Assembly: GCA_016721195.1 (NCBI GenBank)
Contig: JADKIO010000005.1
Coordinates: 1,052,001-1,116,000 of the forward strand
Source: Candidatus Geothrix skivensis
GTDB taxonomy: Bacteria > Acidobacteriota > Holophagae > Holophagales > Holophagaceae
Reading direction: 5' to 3'
DNA: 64,000 bases
Part shown: positions 54,105 to 63,379 of the stretch, in pieces
Position numbering within the stretch: position 1 is the stretch's first letter
Layout: each line of letters opens with the position of its first letter
Program-made: the position numbers and the translations under genes
The notes under the pieces: generated by a model
The model's database searches: none
What the model was told of the DNA's origin: nothing
The model's input: only the letters and a program-made list of their open reading frames with translations

Positions 54105-55376
54105 ATGGAAGGGGAAGGCTTCCGCCAGATCGAATCCATCTATCGCTCGGAATCCCGCCGGGTGATCGCCACGCTCATCCGCCTTCTGGGTGATTTCGAT
54201 CTGGCGGAGGAAGCCCTGCACGAGGCCTGGGCGGCGGCCCTGGAGCAGTGGCCCAGCCAGGGGATCCCGGCCCAGCCCCGGGCCTGGCTCGTATCCACGG
54301 GCCGCTTCAAGGCCATCGACAGCCTGCGGCGCCGGGCCCGGTTCCAGCCCCTGCTGGGAGACGCGGCTGAGCACCTGGAGGCCGACCTGCCCGAAGGCAG
54401 GGACGCCGATGAGCTGGAGGACGATCGCCTCCGCCTCATCTTCACCTGCTGCCATCCGGCCCTCAACCCTGATGCCCAGGTCGCCCTGACCCTCCGGGAG
54501 GTCTGCGGCCTGGCCACAGAAGAAATCGCCCGCGCGTTCCTCATCCCCGCCCCCACCCTGGCCCAGCGCATTGTCCGAGCCAAGGCGAAGATCCGGGACG
54601 CGAAGATCCCCTACCAGGTGCCTTCCCCTCGCGAACTGCCCGAGCGGTTGCCTTCGGTGCTGCGCGTCATCTACCTGATCTTCAACGAAGGTTACTCGGC
54701 TTCATCGGGCGAGTCGGCCACCCGTCCTGATCTGACCGGTGAAGCCATCCGCCTGGGCCGCCTGCTGGCGGACCTGTTGCCGGATGCCGAAACCACCGGC
54801 CTCCTGGCGCTCATGCTGCTCCACGATTCCCGCAGCTCCACACGGATGGACGGGGCGGGCAACCTCCTGCTCCTGGAGCACCAGGACCGCTCGCTCTGGA
54901 ACCGCGAGCAGATCACCGAAGGGCTGGCCTTGGTGAAGCGTGCCCTCTCCTCCCAGCGGTTCGGACCGTACGGCATCCAGGCAGCCATTGCGGCCGTCCA
55001 TGCGGAATCCTCTGATGCCGCGGCCACCGACTGGGAGGAGATTGTGGGCCTCTACGTCGTCCTCCACCGCCTGGACCCCTCGCCCATCGTCGAGCTGAAC
55101 CAGGCGGTGGCCATCGCCATGCGGGATGGTCCGCTGGCGGGTCTGGACAGGATCGATGCCCTCCTCGCCCGGAGTGCGCTGCCCGGCTATCACCTGATCC
55201 ACGCTGCGCGGGCGGATCTCCTCCGCCGGATCGGCCAGCTTGGCGAGGCCAGGGCCGCCTATGCCAAGGCCTTAGAAATGACCCAGCAGGGCGCGGAACG
55301 CCGGTACCTGGAAAGCCGCCTGCAGGAGCTGGGCGGGAATGACCTGCCTTCCCGCCCGCCACCTGGACCCCACTGA
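54105..55376 (+). CDS. ECF42-type RNA polymerase sigma factor with C-terminal TPR-like extension
   Basis: The 423-residue protein has sigma region 2 (LIRLLGDFDLAEEALHEAWA, then AWLVSTGRFKAIDSLRRR) and region 4 (LTLREVCGLATEEIARAFLI, then TLAQRIVRAKAKIRDA). The ECF42-type extension follows, with the conserved VIYLIFNEGYSASSGE and a helical TPR-like end (LLRRIGQLGEARAAYAKALE). The extension replaces the anti-sigma control used by other ECF factors. The adjacent DGPF gene and the matching upstream promoter confirm the group. The ATG at 54105 follows CCGGAG. Confidence 0.92.
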   Translation: MEGEGFRQIESIYRSESRRVIATLIRLLGDFDLAEEALHEAWAAALEQWPSQGIPAQPRAWLVSTGRFKAIDSLRRRARFQPLLGDAAEHLEADLPEGRDADELEDDRLRLIFTCCHPALNPDAQVALTLREVCGLATEEIARAFLIPAPTLAQRIVRAKAKIRDAKIPYQVPSPRELPERLPSVLRVIYLIFNEGYSASSGESATRPDLTGEAIRLGRLLADLLPDAETTGLLALMLLHDSRSSTRMDGAGNLLLLEHQDRSLWNREQITEGLALVKRALSSQRFGPYGIQAAIAAVHAESSDAAATDWEEIVGLYVVLHRLDPSPIVELNQAVAIAMRDGPLAGLDRIDALLARSALPGYHLIHAARADLLRRIGQLGEARAAYAKALEMTQQGAERRYLESRLQELGGNDLPSRPPPGPH

Positions 55377-55384
55377 ACCTTTCC

Positions 55385-57493
55385 CTATCGCTTGGGGGAC
55401 TGGGCGCCCAGCGTCACGGCCGATGTCTGCTCGTTGTTGTACAGATCCACCACCCGCACCAGGACCCGATCGCCACGAATGGCGTCCCGGGGGATGAGCA
55501 CATCGAAGCGCTCCTCCTTCTGATCGAAGACCCGGTCCTCCGGCACGATCTGGAGCCAGCGCTCGCCATCGGCGCTGATGGCGGCCTCCTTCAGGGTGGA
55601 GGTCTCGTCCCGGGCCAGGAACTTCACCCGGACCCCATCGCCTTCGGGCACGGCACTGAGCTCGGAAATGGCGGGCGGGGTGTGATCGACCAGGAAGGGC
55701 GCCGTGCGCCAGGCGCTGGTAAGCAGCGCGTTGAAGGGCGCCGAGGGGGCGTCCGAGGCCGTGACCTCCAGCCGGTAGCGGCCATCGGGCACGGGCAGGG
55801 TGTCGAAGCTGAAGAACTTCTCCTTCCAGGCCTTTTCCAGCAGGATGGGCGCGCCGCGCTCGGGCAGCAGCCGGAGGGCGAACTGGAGGGTGTCTCCGTT
55901 GGGATCGCTCACCTTGAAGACGAAGCTCTGGCCGCCCCGGCGGAAGCTGCGCTTCTCGGCCCCCATGTAGCCCAGGGCCGGAATGAGCTTCTGGGTCTCC
56001 AGGGGCACCCGCTCGATGCCGATGTCATCGGGCGGCGCGGTGCGGGTGATGACCAAGCCCGGGGGCATGGTTTCCACGCTCTCCCAGACCGGCGGCAGGT
56101 TGCGCTGGGCCCAGTGGACCTTCACGGTCTCGACCACGGGGGTGGCCCCGCCGCGGGTGCTGCTGAGGCGCAGGCGGAACTGGGCAAAGCGGGAGGGTGG
56201 CAGGGCGGGCCGCTCCCCGCTGCGCAGAGGGGGACTCCAGGGACTCCAGGTGGCATCGGGGGTTTCCGTGCTGCCGGTGCGGAACTGGAGCTCCACGTTG
56301 GTGCCTGCGGGCTGCTCCACCTCCAGGTAGGACCGGCCCCAGTCGGCGATGGGCGCGCCCTTCAGGATCCGCGATTCCAGGGTGCCTTCCGTGGCCTGGG
56401 CTTCAGACAGCAGGTGTAGCTCCGCGGGATTGGAGCCCACCACCAGAAGGTCGCCGCCGGTGGGGAGGAAGGCCGTGGCCTGGGCCGTGCCCAGTTCCTG
56501 CACCACGGCGAAGGGTTCCGTATCGCGGCTGCGGCCCAGGGGGAGCGAGAAGAGGCGGGAACGATTGCCCGTGCCCACCAGCAGCTGCCCCTTCCACACA
56601 GCCAGGGCATAGACCTGGCTCTGGGCACTCTGCCAGAGGGTCTCCGGTACGCGGTCCTTGTCCAGGCGGATGATGGCGGAGCGGGTGGTGGCGAAGGTGT
56701 CCAGGTGGAGGTAGCCCTCCCGGCGCTCGAGCTGGCCCGTGGCGAACTTGGGGGTCAGCCCATTGTCGGCACCCACGTAGAGCTGGCCCTCCGCCAGGGC
56801 CAGGGCCCGGACCTCTTCGAAGCCGGTGGCCAGGAGGGTCTCCAGGCGGTCGCCCTGGCGGTTGTAGCGCAGCACCAGGCCCCGGCCATGGCTGCCCAGG
56901 TACCAGCCCCCCTGCCCGTCCGACGCGAGCGCCGTGAAGGCCGTCTCGTCGGCCAGTTCCGCCAGACGGCGGCTGGAGCCCTCCCGGGCCTGCACGAGCA
57001 CGGCGCCCTTCTCTGCGCCCCCGGCGGCAATCACCGCGTCGCCCTCGATGGCCAGGGCCCAGACGATGCGGGCATCAATGTCCGCAAAGGGCTTCACATC
57101 CCCGGCGGGCGTCATGCGGAGCAGCTTGCCCTCCCCCGTGGGCGCCAGCACCAGATCCTGGCCCAGCCGCGCCATGGCGAAGACGATGCCGCCCTTCACC
57201 TGCCCCAGGGGCTTCACCTGGCCACCCACGAAGTGGAAGATCTTTCCGTCCGTGCCCGCGGACAGGTAGGCGCCGCCGGAACCATCCGGCACGGCGCACC
57301 AGATCACCCCCTCCGGCAGCTGGCCCACGCGCCGGAGGTTCGGGGCCAGCCGCAGGCGGCCATCGGCACCGATGCGCACGCCCCGCGCCTCCGAGCCCAG
57401 CCAGTCGTTGAAGCCCGAGAAGGTGGCCGAAGGCTGCTGCGCCAGCGCCGACCCGCCCAGGACCGCGGAAAGAAGGAAGGTCACCCAGCGCAT
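55385..57493 (-). CDS. Secreted beta-propeller protein of unknown function
   Basis: The 702-residue protein has a signal peptide (VTFLLSAVLGGSALAQQ). Its first half has WD40/PQQ-like repeats: GAYLSAGTDGKIFHFVGG, DLVLAPTGEGKLLRMTPAG and GWYLGSHGRGLVLRYNRQG. The second half contains immunoglobulin-like modules (FVFKVSDPNGDTLQFALRL, GRYRLEVTASDAPS). It probably binds a protein or polymer outside the inner membrane. It starts 24 bases after the S55 peptidase stop; an in-frame GTG follows that stop directly, but AAAGG before the ATG at 57493 is the better start. The two form an operon. Confidence 0.8.
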   Translation of the reverse strand: MRWVTFLLSAVLGGSALAQQPSATFSGFNDWLGSEARGVRIGADGRLRLAPNLRRVGQLPEGVIWCAVPDGSGGAYLSAGTDGKIFHFVGGQVKPLGQVKGGIVFAMARLGQDLVLAPTGEGKLLRMTPAGDVKPFADIDARIVWALAIEGDAVIAAGGAEKGAVLVQAREGSSRRLAELADETAFTALASDGQGGWYLGSHGRGLVLRYNRQGDRLETLLATGFEEVRALALAEGQLYVGADNGLTPKFATGQLERREGYLHLDTFATTRSAIIRLDKDRVPETLWQSAQSQVYALAVWKGQLLVGTGNRSRLFSLPLGRSRDTEPFAVVQELGTAQATAFLPTGGDLLVVGSNPAELHLLSEAQATEGTLESRILKGAPIADWGRSYLEVEQPAGTNVELQFRTGSTETPDATWSPWSPPLRSGERPALPPSRFAQFRLRLSSTRGGATPVVETVKVHWAQRNLPPVWESVETMPPGLVITRTAPPDDIGIERVPLETQKLIPALGYMGAEKRSFRRGGQSFVFKVSDPNGDTLQFALRLLPERGAPILLEKAWKEKFFSFDTLPVPDGRYRLEVTASDAPSAPFNALLTSAWRTAPFLVDHTPPAISELSAVPEGDGVRVKFLARDETSTLKEAAISADGERWLQIVPEDRVFDQKEERFDVLIPRDAIRGDRVLVRVVDLYNNEQTSAVTLGAQSPKR

Positions 57494-57517
57494 AGATCCC
57501 TTTCGTCGCATGCTCAC

Positions 57518-59257
57518 CTACTCGATCTCCACTTCCAGCTGGCTGATGCCCCGCACTTCGCGTTCCAGTGGCAGCAGGGCGCGGCCGATGATGCGGCGCT
57601 GCAGCCGGTTGTCGCTGCTGGCCCCGTCCCCGCTCACCAGGCTGGCCACGGAGGGGGGGATGCCCTCGATGCGGCTGCCCCGCAGGCCCGCCCCGGCCTG
57701 TGCCTGCACCAGCAGGGCGTAGGCATGGTTGTTCCGCAGGGCCCCGTTGAGGATCCGCACGATGTCGCCCAGGGCGGCCACCTCGATCATCCGCTCGTCG
57801 GGATCCGCCGCCGTGAGGCTGAAGCCGTCCCCCACCATGAGGGTGGCCTTGCCCTTCGCCGCCGAGGAGGGCACCTGGATGTTGAAGGTGGCGGTCTCCC
57901 GCACGCCCTGGATGTTCTGGAGGGTCACCAGCACCGGCAGCACCTCACCCCGCTTGGCCCGGGCCTTCAGGAGCCGCACGGCCGCGATGCCCGTCAGATC
58001 CAGGCGCTCCTCGGCCTTGATGGTGAGGGAGATCCCCTCGAACACGGGCTTTTCGAAGGGGTTCAGGCTGATGGCCTGCAGCATGCCGCCCACGTACTGG
58101 GCCATGCGGCCCGGGTTCAGGTCCGCGATGACGTTCTCGATGACGATGGCGTTCTGTCCCGCGAGCTTGATGTTGCCCTGCATGGAGAGGCTCTGGAATC
58201 CCAGGCCCCGGGTGTGGGCCTCCAGGGTCTGGGCCACGGCGGTGGCGGCCAGGGAGGCGGTGGCCAGTGGGTGGTCCATGATCTCGAAGCGGAAGTTGAG
58301 GGTGCGCTTGCCCCCCAGGTTCAGGCCGATGCGCAGGGGCACCATGCGGGCCTCGGCCCCCAGGAGGCCCGCCACGCCGGAGGCACGGTCCAGCCGCAGG
58401 GCGCCGATGGGCGCCACGGGCATGGCCAGCTTGAAGGGGGTCTGGTAGCTCGGAACCAGGCCGGCCACCGTGGCCGACCAGAGGGGCAGGTCCACGGGCC
58501 CCAGGTTGAAGAGGGGGTGGCCGAACATCAGCACCCGCTTCCCGGATACATAGGTGATGGTGCCCGCCGCCGCCAGATCCAGGTCCCCGTGCATGAGCAT
58601 GACGGCCGCCATGCCGCCAGGTTCCAGGGGGCTGGGCTCCTCCCGGCCGCCGGAAAGGGTGGGCACGGCGGTGAACGTGACCGGCCAGCCGGACCAGAGC
58701 CGCTGGGCCTCGGCGCCCAGGGCGCTGCCGGCCAGGGCCATGGGCTGCACCTGGGGATCCGACTCCCCCATGAGGGTCTGGAAGTCGAGCATTTGCCCCA
58801 GGAGGGCGGCCTTGAGCACCTTGGGGGGCTCCAGCTTGGGCAGGATGAGGGGGGTCCGGCTGGGGGCGATGTCCGGGATGTCCCGCAGCTGGTCCAGCAT
58901 CTCGGCGATGGGGGTGATGCCGCCGATGGGGTCCTTCCCGAAGGGGAACCCGAAGCTGAAGGCGCCGATGAGCTTGCCATCGATGTAGCAGGGGCTGCCG
59001 CTCATGCCCTGCAGGAACCCGCTTTCCGTCACCGGGCTGCTGGTGCCCCGCACGAGGATGCGACTGCGTCCAGGGGCCGAGTTCTTCTGGACCCCCAGGA
59101 CCTCGAAGTCGAAGCGCTCGATCTTCCCGCCCTGGAACACGGTCTTGCCGTAGCCCTTCATGCCGGCCCGGATCTCGCCCACGCCCAGGGTGGCCGGTCC
59201 CTGCGCGAAAAGGGTTGTGAGGGACAAGAACAAAGCGGCGAAGGTGGCCAGTTTCAT
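57518..59257 (-). CDS. SpoIVB-like S55 peptidase domain protein (permuted)
   Basis: The 579-residue protein has a signal peptide (KLATFAALFLSLTTLFAQ) and an N-terminal GEIRAGMKGYGKTVFQGGK. The nucleophile motif LQGMSGSPCYIDGKLIGAF has Ser near 88. GTITYVSGKRVLMFGHPLF, with His near 247, follows. In Bacillus SpoIVB the GH segment comes first and GMSGSP last, so the order is reversed here. This is not a sporulation protein in this organism; such proteins act in the periplasm, possibly in envelope signalling. It is the first gene of a two-gene unit with the propeller protein. Confidence 0.8.
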   Translation of the reverse strand: MKLATFAALFLSLTTLFAQGPATLGVGEIRAGMKGYGKTVFQGGKIERFDFEVLGVQKNSAPGRSRILVRGTSSPVTESGFLQGMSGSPCYIDGKLIGAFSFGFPFGKDPIGGITPIAEMLDQLRDIPDIAPSRTPLILPKLEPPKVLKAALLGQMLDFQTLMGESDPQVQPMALAGSALGAEAQRLWSGWPVTFTAVPTLSGGREEPSPLEPGGMAAVMLMHGDLDLAAAGTITYVSGKRVLMFGHPLFNLGPVDLPLWSATVAGLVPSYQTPFKLAMPVAPIGALRLDRASGVAGLLGAEARMVPLRIGLNLGGKRTLNFRFEIMDHPLATASLAATAVAQTLEAHTRGLGFQSLSMQGNIKLAGQNAIVIENVIADLNPGRMAQYVGGMLQAISLNPFEKPVFEGISLTIKAEERLDLTGIAAVRLLKARAKRGEVLPVLVTLQNIQGVRETATFNIQVPSSAAKGKATLMVGDGFSLTAADPDERMIEVAALGDIVRILNGALRNNHAYALLVQAQAGAGLRGSRIEGIPPSVASLVSGDGASSDNRLQRRIIGRALLPLEREVRGISQLEVEIE

Positions 59258-59414
59258 GGGATCCCGGGCGAAAAGAGAAGCCTAGCAGACGGCCCCCCGC
59301 GGACCCTCCTGTGCCCATGAGGTGTCGCACCTGTGACTTTCGTTCCATGACCCCCCAGTCCCCTTTTTATCCCAAGCCGGGACCGCTACTCTCAGGACCA
59401 TGGAGGAACTTCTT

Positions 59415-62315
59415 ATGCGTACGAGGCACCTAGGCACTTCGCTGGCCGCCCTGCTGGTGGCAGCCGCACCCCTCATGGCCCAGGGCGTGTCCGCTCAGCT
59501 GGGCGGTCGGGTCATGGATTCCCAGGGCGCCCCCGTGGCCGGCGCGAAGGTGGTCATTCTCAATGGTGAGACCGGCCTCACGCGCACCCTGCAGACCACC
59601 GCCGAAGGCCGCTACCTGGCCACCCTCCTGCCCGTGGGACCCTACACGGTGACGGTCACCAAGGCCGGCTTCCAGACCGCCGGCAACATCCGGGTGAACC
59701 TCAATCTGGGCGACGCCGCCCCCCTGACCATCCGCCTGGCCCCGGAGACCGGCGCGGTGGTGGAAGTGGTCGCCTCCGCGGGCCAGGTGGATGCGGATCG
59801 GGCCACCTCCGCCACCAACATGAGCCCCGAAGCCCTGTCCAACCTGCCAGTCAAGGGTCGCGGCTTCACGGATTTCGCCTTCCTCACACCCCAGGTCACC
59901 CTCTCGGATCGCGGCAACATCGCCATCGGCGGCCAGCGCGGCGTGAACACCTCCATCAACGTGGATGGTGGCGATTACAACGAATCCTTCTTCGGCGGCA
60001 CCACCGGCGGTGCCGAAGGCAAGACCCCCTTCACGGTGTCCATCGAAGCCATCCGTGAGTTCCAGGTCATCACCGACGGCGCCAGTGCCGAGTTCGGCCG
60101 CATGGGCGGTGGCTACCTGAACGCCATCACCAAGAACGGCACCAACGAGCTCTCCGGCAGCCTCTTCTACTACATCCGTCCGCGCGCCTTCGTGGAAAAG
60201 AACCCGAAGGTGACTGCGACCTTCGACAACTCAGTGCCCGAATTCAAGACCGAGCAGTTCGGCTTCTCGGTGGGCGGCCCCATCATCAAGGACAAACTCT
60301 TCTACTTCGTGGCCTTCGACGGTCAGAAGGAGACCCGACCCGTGAACTTCCAGTGGGGCGGAACCACCCCCACGGTGCTTGATCCCGTCACCAACCCCAA
60401 TGACGCGGCCCTGATCGCACGGAATGGCGCCTATTCCACCAAGGCCGACTCCACCACGCTGTTCGGCCGCCTGGACTGGCTCGTCTCCACGGATCACGCC
60501 CTCCAGTTCCGCATCAACAAGTCGGACTTCAAGGGCGATACCAATACTGGCACCCTGAATTCCTACGAGAACACCTCCACCGACGACGTGAAGACCCTCA
60601 GCCTGGTGGGACAGTGGAACTGGACCCTCGGTTCCCAGTGGGTCAATGAATTCCGCGTCAGCTATGTGAAGGATGAGCTTCCTCGCAACCCTCGCACCAC
60701 TGGCGCCACCGTATCCGTCTCCAACATCGGCACCTATGGGAAGTACCCCTTCACCCGGGAGTTCGAGACCAAGCGCAAGCAGATCACCGAAACCTTGAGC
60801 TTCGTGACCCCCACCCTCGTCCTGAAGGGCGGCTTCGACCTCAACGACACCACGGCCATTGAAGTCTTTGCCCCCAACGTCGAAGGCAGTTACAGCTTCT
60901 CCAGCCTGGCGAACTTCCGGGCCGGCAACTGGACCAGCTACACCCAGGCCTTCGGCCTCAATGGCCTGACGGGACGCCAGGCCGGCACCTTCTCGGCGGA
61001 CGAGAAGGAGCAGGCGGCCTTCATCCAGGCCGACTGGCGCCCCCTCAACAGCCTGAAGGTGGGCCTCGGGGTGCGCTGGGATCGCCAGGAACATGCGGAC
61101 TTCAACATCATCAACTTCGGCAACCCCCTCGCCAGCCCCATGCCCGTGAACGCGAAGATCCCCACGGACAGCCAGGTCTCCCCCAGGCTCAGCTTCACCT
61201 GGACCCCCGAGGCCGACAAGGGCAGGACCGTGGTCCGCGGATCCGTCGGCACCTACGTCAGCCGGACGCCGGCCGTGTTCCTCTACCAGGTCTATGCCAA
61301 CAATGGCCAGCGCAGCGCGAGCATCACCTTCCAGTCCGGGCAGGCTGCCACCTACGGCATCCCCATCGGCGCGGCCTTCACGGCCCAGACGCCCTTCGTG
61401 CTCGCCGCCCTCCCCAGCGTCCCCGTGGCCCTCGACCTGTGGAGCTTCTCCCCGGACTTCAAGAACCCCAAGACCCAGCGGGCCACCCTGGGCGCGGAGC
61501 GGGCCTTCGGCGGTTGGGTGCTGGGTCTCTCGGGTGCCTATGCCAAGACCAGCAACCTCGAGCGCGTCACGGATGTCAACGTCCAGGAGATCGGCGCCAA
61601 TGCCTTTGGCCGATACCTCTTCAACAACACCGGCGGACTGACCCCCGTCTACTCCGGTGCAACCGCCTCCGTGCGCATCCGGCCCAACACGACCTACGGG
61701 CGCATGGGCATGTATGTGAGCGATGCCGAGGGCCGCTACCAGGCCTGGACCGTCAGCGCCAAGTACCAGAAGCCCGGCAGCAACTTCCAGGCTCAGTTCT
61801 TCTACACCTGGTCCAAGGAGCGGGACAACGACTCCAACGAGCGGAACTTCTCGGCCTACAGCACCCAGAATCCCAAGCGCCTCAACGAGGACTGGGGCTA
61901 TAGCAACAACGACCGGCGCCATGTGGTGACGGGTTATTTCAGCTACCTGCACCCGGAGAGCAAGCTCCAGATTGGCGCCAATGTCCGCTACCTTTCGGGG
62001 ACGCCCTACACCATCACCTCCAGCACGGATCTGAACTTCGACAGCTACAACAACGACCGCCCCATCGGCACCGAGCGCAATCAGTGGCGCACATCCTCCC
62101 AGATGTTCGTGGACCTGAAGCTGAGCCGGGACTGGACCTTCAGCAAGACCATAAAGATGACCCTGTCAGGAGAAGTCTTCAACCTCCTGAACCGGGATGA
62201 CACCTACCAGCGCCTCCGCTTCACCGGGAATGATGCGGCACCCGTGTTCTCGACCTCTCCGAGCATCGTCAGCACTCCCAGGCAGGTCCAGCTGGGCATC
62301 CGCTTCGCCTTCTAG
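59415..62315 (+). CDS. Oar-like TonB-dependent receptor with carboxypeptidase-regulatory domain
   Basis: The 966-residue outer-membrane protein has a signal peptide (LGTSLAALLVAAAPLMAQ). A CarboxypepD_reg domain follows at about residues 27-110 (VMDSQGAPVAGAKVVILNGE). The plug has NLPVKGRGFTDFAFLTPQV, and GGYLNAITKNGTNELSGS leads into the long beta-barrel, which ends QVQLGIRFAF. This fused form is typical of Acidobacteriota and Myxococcus Oar. It imports or exports an unknown ligand using TonB energy. GGAGGA lies eight bases before the ATG at 59415. A terminator follows at 62332. Confidence 0.93.
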   Translation: MRTRHLGTSLAALLVAAAPLMAQGVSAQLGGRVMDSQGAPVAGAKVVILNGETGLTRTLQTTAEGRYLATLLPVGPYTVTVTKAGFQTAGNIRVNLNLGDAAPLTIRLAPETGAVVEVVASAGQVDADRATSATNMSPEALSNLPVKGRGFTDFAFLTPQVTLSDRGNIAIGGQRGVNTSINVDGGDYNESFFGGTTGGAEGKTPFTVSIEAIREFQVITDGASAEFGRMGGGYLNAITKNGTNELSGSLFYYIRPRAFVEKNPKVTATFDNSVPEFKTEQFGFSVGGPIIKDKLFYFVAFDGQKETRPVNFQWGGTTPTVLDPVTNPNDAALIARNGAYSTKADSTTLFGRLDWLVSTDHALQFRINKSDFKGDTNTGTLNSYENTSTDDVKTLSLVGQWNWTLGSQWVNEFRVSYVKDELPRNPRTTGATVSVSNIGTYGKYPFTREFETKRKQITETLSFVTPTLVLKGGFDLNDTTAIEVFAPNVEGSYSFSSLANFRAGNWTSYTQAFGLNGLTGRQAGTFSADEKEQAAFIQADWRPLNSLKVGLGVRWDRQEHADFNIINFGNPLASPMPVNAKIPTDSQVSPRLSFTWTPEADKGRTVVRGSVGTYVSRTPAVFLYQVYANNGQRSASITFQSGQAATYGIPIGAAFTAQTPFVLAALPSVPVALDLWSFSPDFKNPKTQRATLGAERAFGGWVLGLSGAYAKTSNLERVTDVNVQEIGANAFGRYLFNNTGGLTPVYSGATASVRIRPNTTYGRMGMYVSDAEGRYQAWTVSAKYQKPGSNFQAQFFYTWSKERDNDSNERNFSAYSTQNPKRLNEDWGYSNNDRRHVVTGYFSYLHPESKLQIGANVRYLSGTPYTITSSTDLNFDSYNNDRPIGTERNQWRTSSQMFVDLKLSRDWTFSKTIKMTLSGEVFNLLNRDDTYQRLRFTGNDAAPVFSTSPSIVSTPRQVQLGIRFAF

Positions 62316-62331
62316 TCTTTCCACCAACCCT

Positions 62332-62361
62332 AAGGGGCGGCGCGCAAGCGCCGCCCTTTTT
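62332..62361 (+). terminator. Rho-independent terminator after the TonB receptor gene
   Basis: GGGCGGCGC (62335-62343) pairs with GCGCCGCCC (62348-62356) around GCAA, and five T residues follow (62357-62361). Confidence 0.92.
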
Positions 62362-62376
62362 CGTTAGGCTGGAGGC

Positions 62377-63147
62377 ATGAGAATTCTGGCACTGGGCGAC
62401 GTGGTGGGGGAGCCGGGGCGGCGGCTGGTGGAAGCCTTCGTGCCCGAGCTGCGCCGGGAGACCGGGGCGGATCTGGTGGTGGTGAACGGCGAGAACGCCG
62501 CCCACGGCCACGGCATCTCGGAAGGCATCGCCCGGGAGTGGTTCGACCGCTGTGGGGTGGATGTCATCACCACGGGCAACCACGCCTTCGACGTGAAAGG
62601 CATCGACGCCTACTTCCGCCAGGAGCCCCGGCTGCTGCGTCCCGCCAACCACCCGCCGGACACGCCGGGCAGCGGCTGGATCAAGCTCCACACCCCGGGC
62701 GGTGCCGAGGTGCTGGTCATCAACCTCATGGGCCGGGTGCACATGCCCACCTGCGACTGCCCCTTCCGCTGCGTGGATGCGATCCTCCAGAAGGAGCGGG
62801 CCGACCTGGTGCTCGTGGACATGCACGCCGAGGCCACCAGCGAAGCCCAGGCCATGGGTTTCCACCTGGAGGGCCGAGCCGCCGCCGTGCTGGGCACCCA
62901 CACCCACGTGCCCACCCTGGATGCCAAGGTCCTGGCCGGCGGCACCGCCTATGTGACGGACATCGGCATGACGGGGCCCTACGAGGGCGTCATCGGCATG
63001 AAGAAGGAGGCCAGCCTGGGCCGCTTCCTGAAGGTGCAGCGCCCCCGCTATGAAGTGGCCGAGGGGGACCTGCAGCTGCACGCCGTCCTGGTCACCACCG
63101 AGGGCCGCAGGGCGACTGCCATCGATCGGATCCTGCGCAGGCTGTAG
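62377..63147 (+). CDS. YmdB-family metallophosphoesterase (2',3'-cyclic nucleotide phosphodiesterase type)
   Basis: The 256-residue protein starts MRILALGDVVGEPGRRL with metal-ligand D8. It contains NGENAAHGHGISEG, TTGNHAFDVKGI, VDMHAEATSE and GTHTHVPTLDAKVL, the full ligand set of the YmdB family. YmdB hydrolyses 2',3'-cyclic nucleotides and affects motility and biofilm in Bacillus. Length is normal. It sits just after the TonB receptor terminator. Confidence 0.93.
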   Translation: MRILALGDVVGEPGRRLVEAFVPELRRETGADLVVVNGENAAHGHGISEGIAREWFDRCGVDVITTGNHAFDVKGIDAYFRQEPRLLRPANHPPDTPGSGWIKLHTPGGAEVLVINLMGRVHMPTCDCPFRCVDAILQKERADLVLVDMHAEATSEAQAMGFHLEGRAAAVLGTHTHVPTLDAKVLAGGTAYVTDIGMTGPYEGVIGMKKEASLGRFLKVQRPRYEVAEGDLQLHAVLVTTEGRRATAIDRILRRL

Positions 63148-63207
63148 CCATCCGGCGCAGGAATCGCGCAGTGATTTCTAAAGGGGGCCCGCCTTCATCG
63201 GCTGCTC

Positions 63208-63379
63208 GCATTCTCGGCGCACGGGGGCCCGCTTCGCAGGCAGCATTCAGCCGCCTGCTGCGCGACCCGTCAGCCGCCTTCAGCGGCTGTAGCGCATTCT
63301 CGGCGCACGGGGGCCCGCTTCGCAGGCGGCATTCAGCCGCCTGCTGCGCGACCCGTCAGCCGCCTTCAGCGGCTGTAGC
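63208..63379. repeat. 86-bp tandem duplication of a GC-rich double-hairpin unit
   Basis: Two copies, 63208-63293 and 63294-63379, are nearly identical; one difference I see is cagcattc versus cggcattc. Each unit holds two hairpins, such as GCAGGCGGC-attca-GCCGCCTGC and AGCCGC-cttca-GCGGCT. The second copy covers the last three codons and stop of the convergent 100-residue gene. A partial related segment (63181-63206) precedes copy 1. Confidence 0.85.

Noticed and set aside
56705..59320. Long open frame (871 codons) on the plus strand opposite the propeller and S55 genes
   Set aside because: It is a GC-rich antisense shadow: it has no Shine-Dalgarno or domain, and both minus-strand frames carry signal peptides and recognisable motifs.
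63208..63379. Two-copy tandem repeat as a CRISPR array
   Set aside because: The repeat period is 86 bases with no unique spacers, only two copies and no cas gene nearby.
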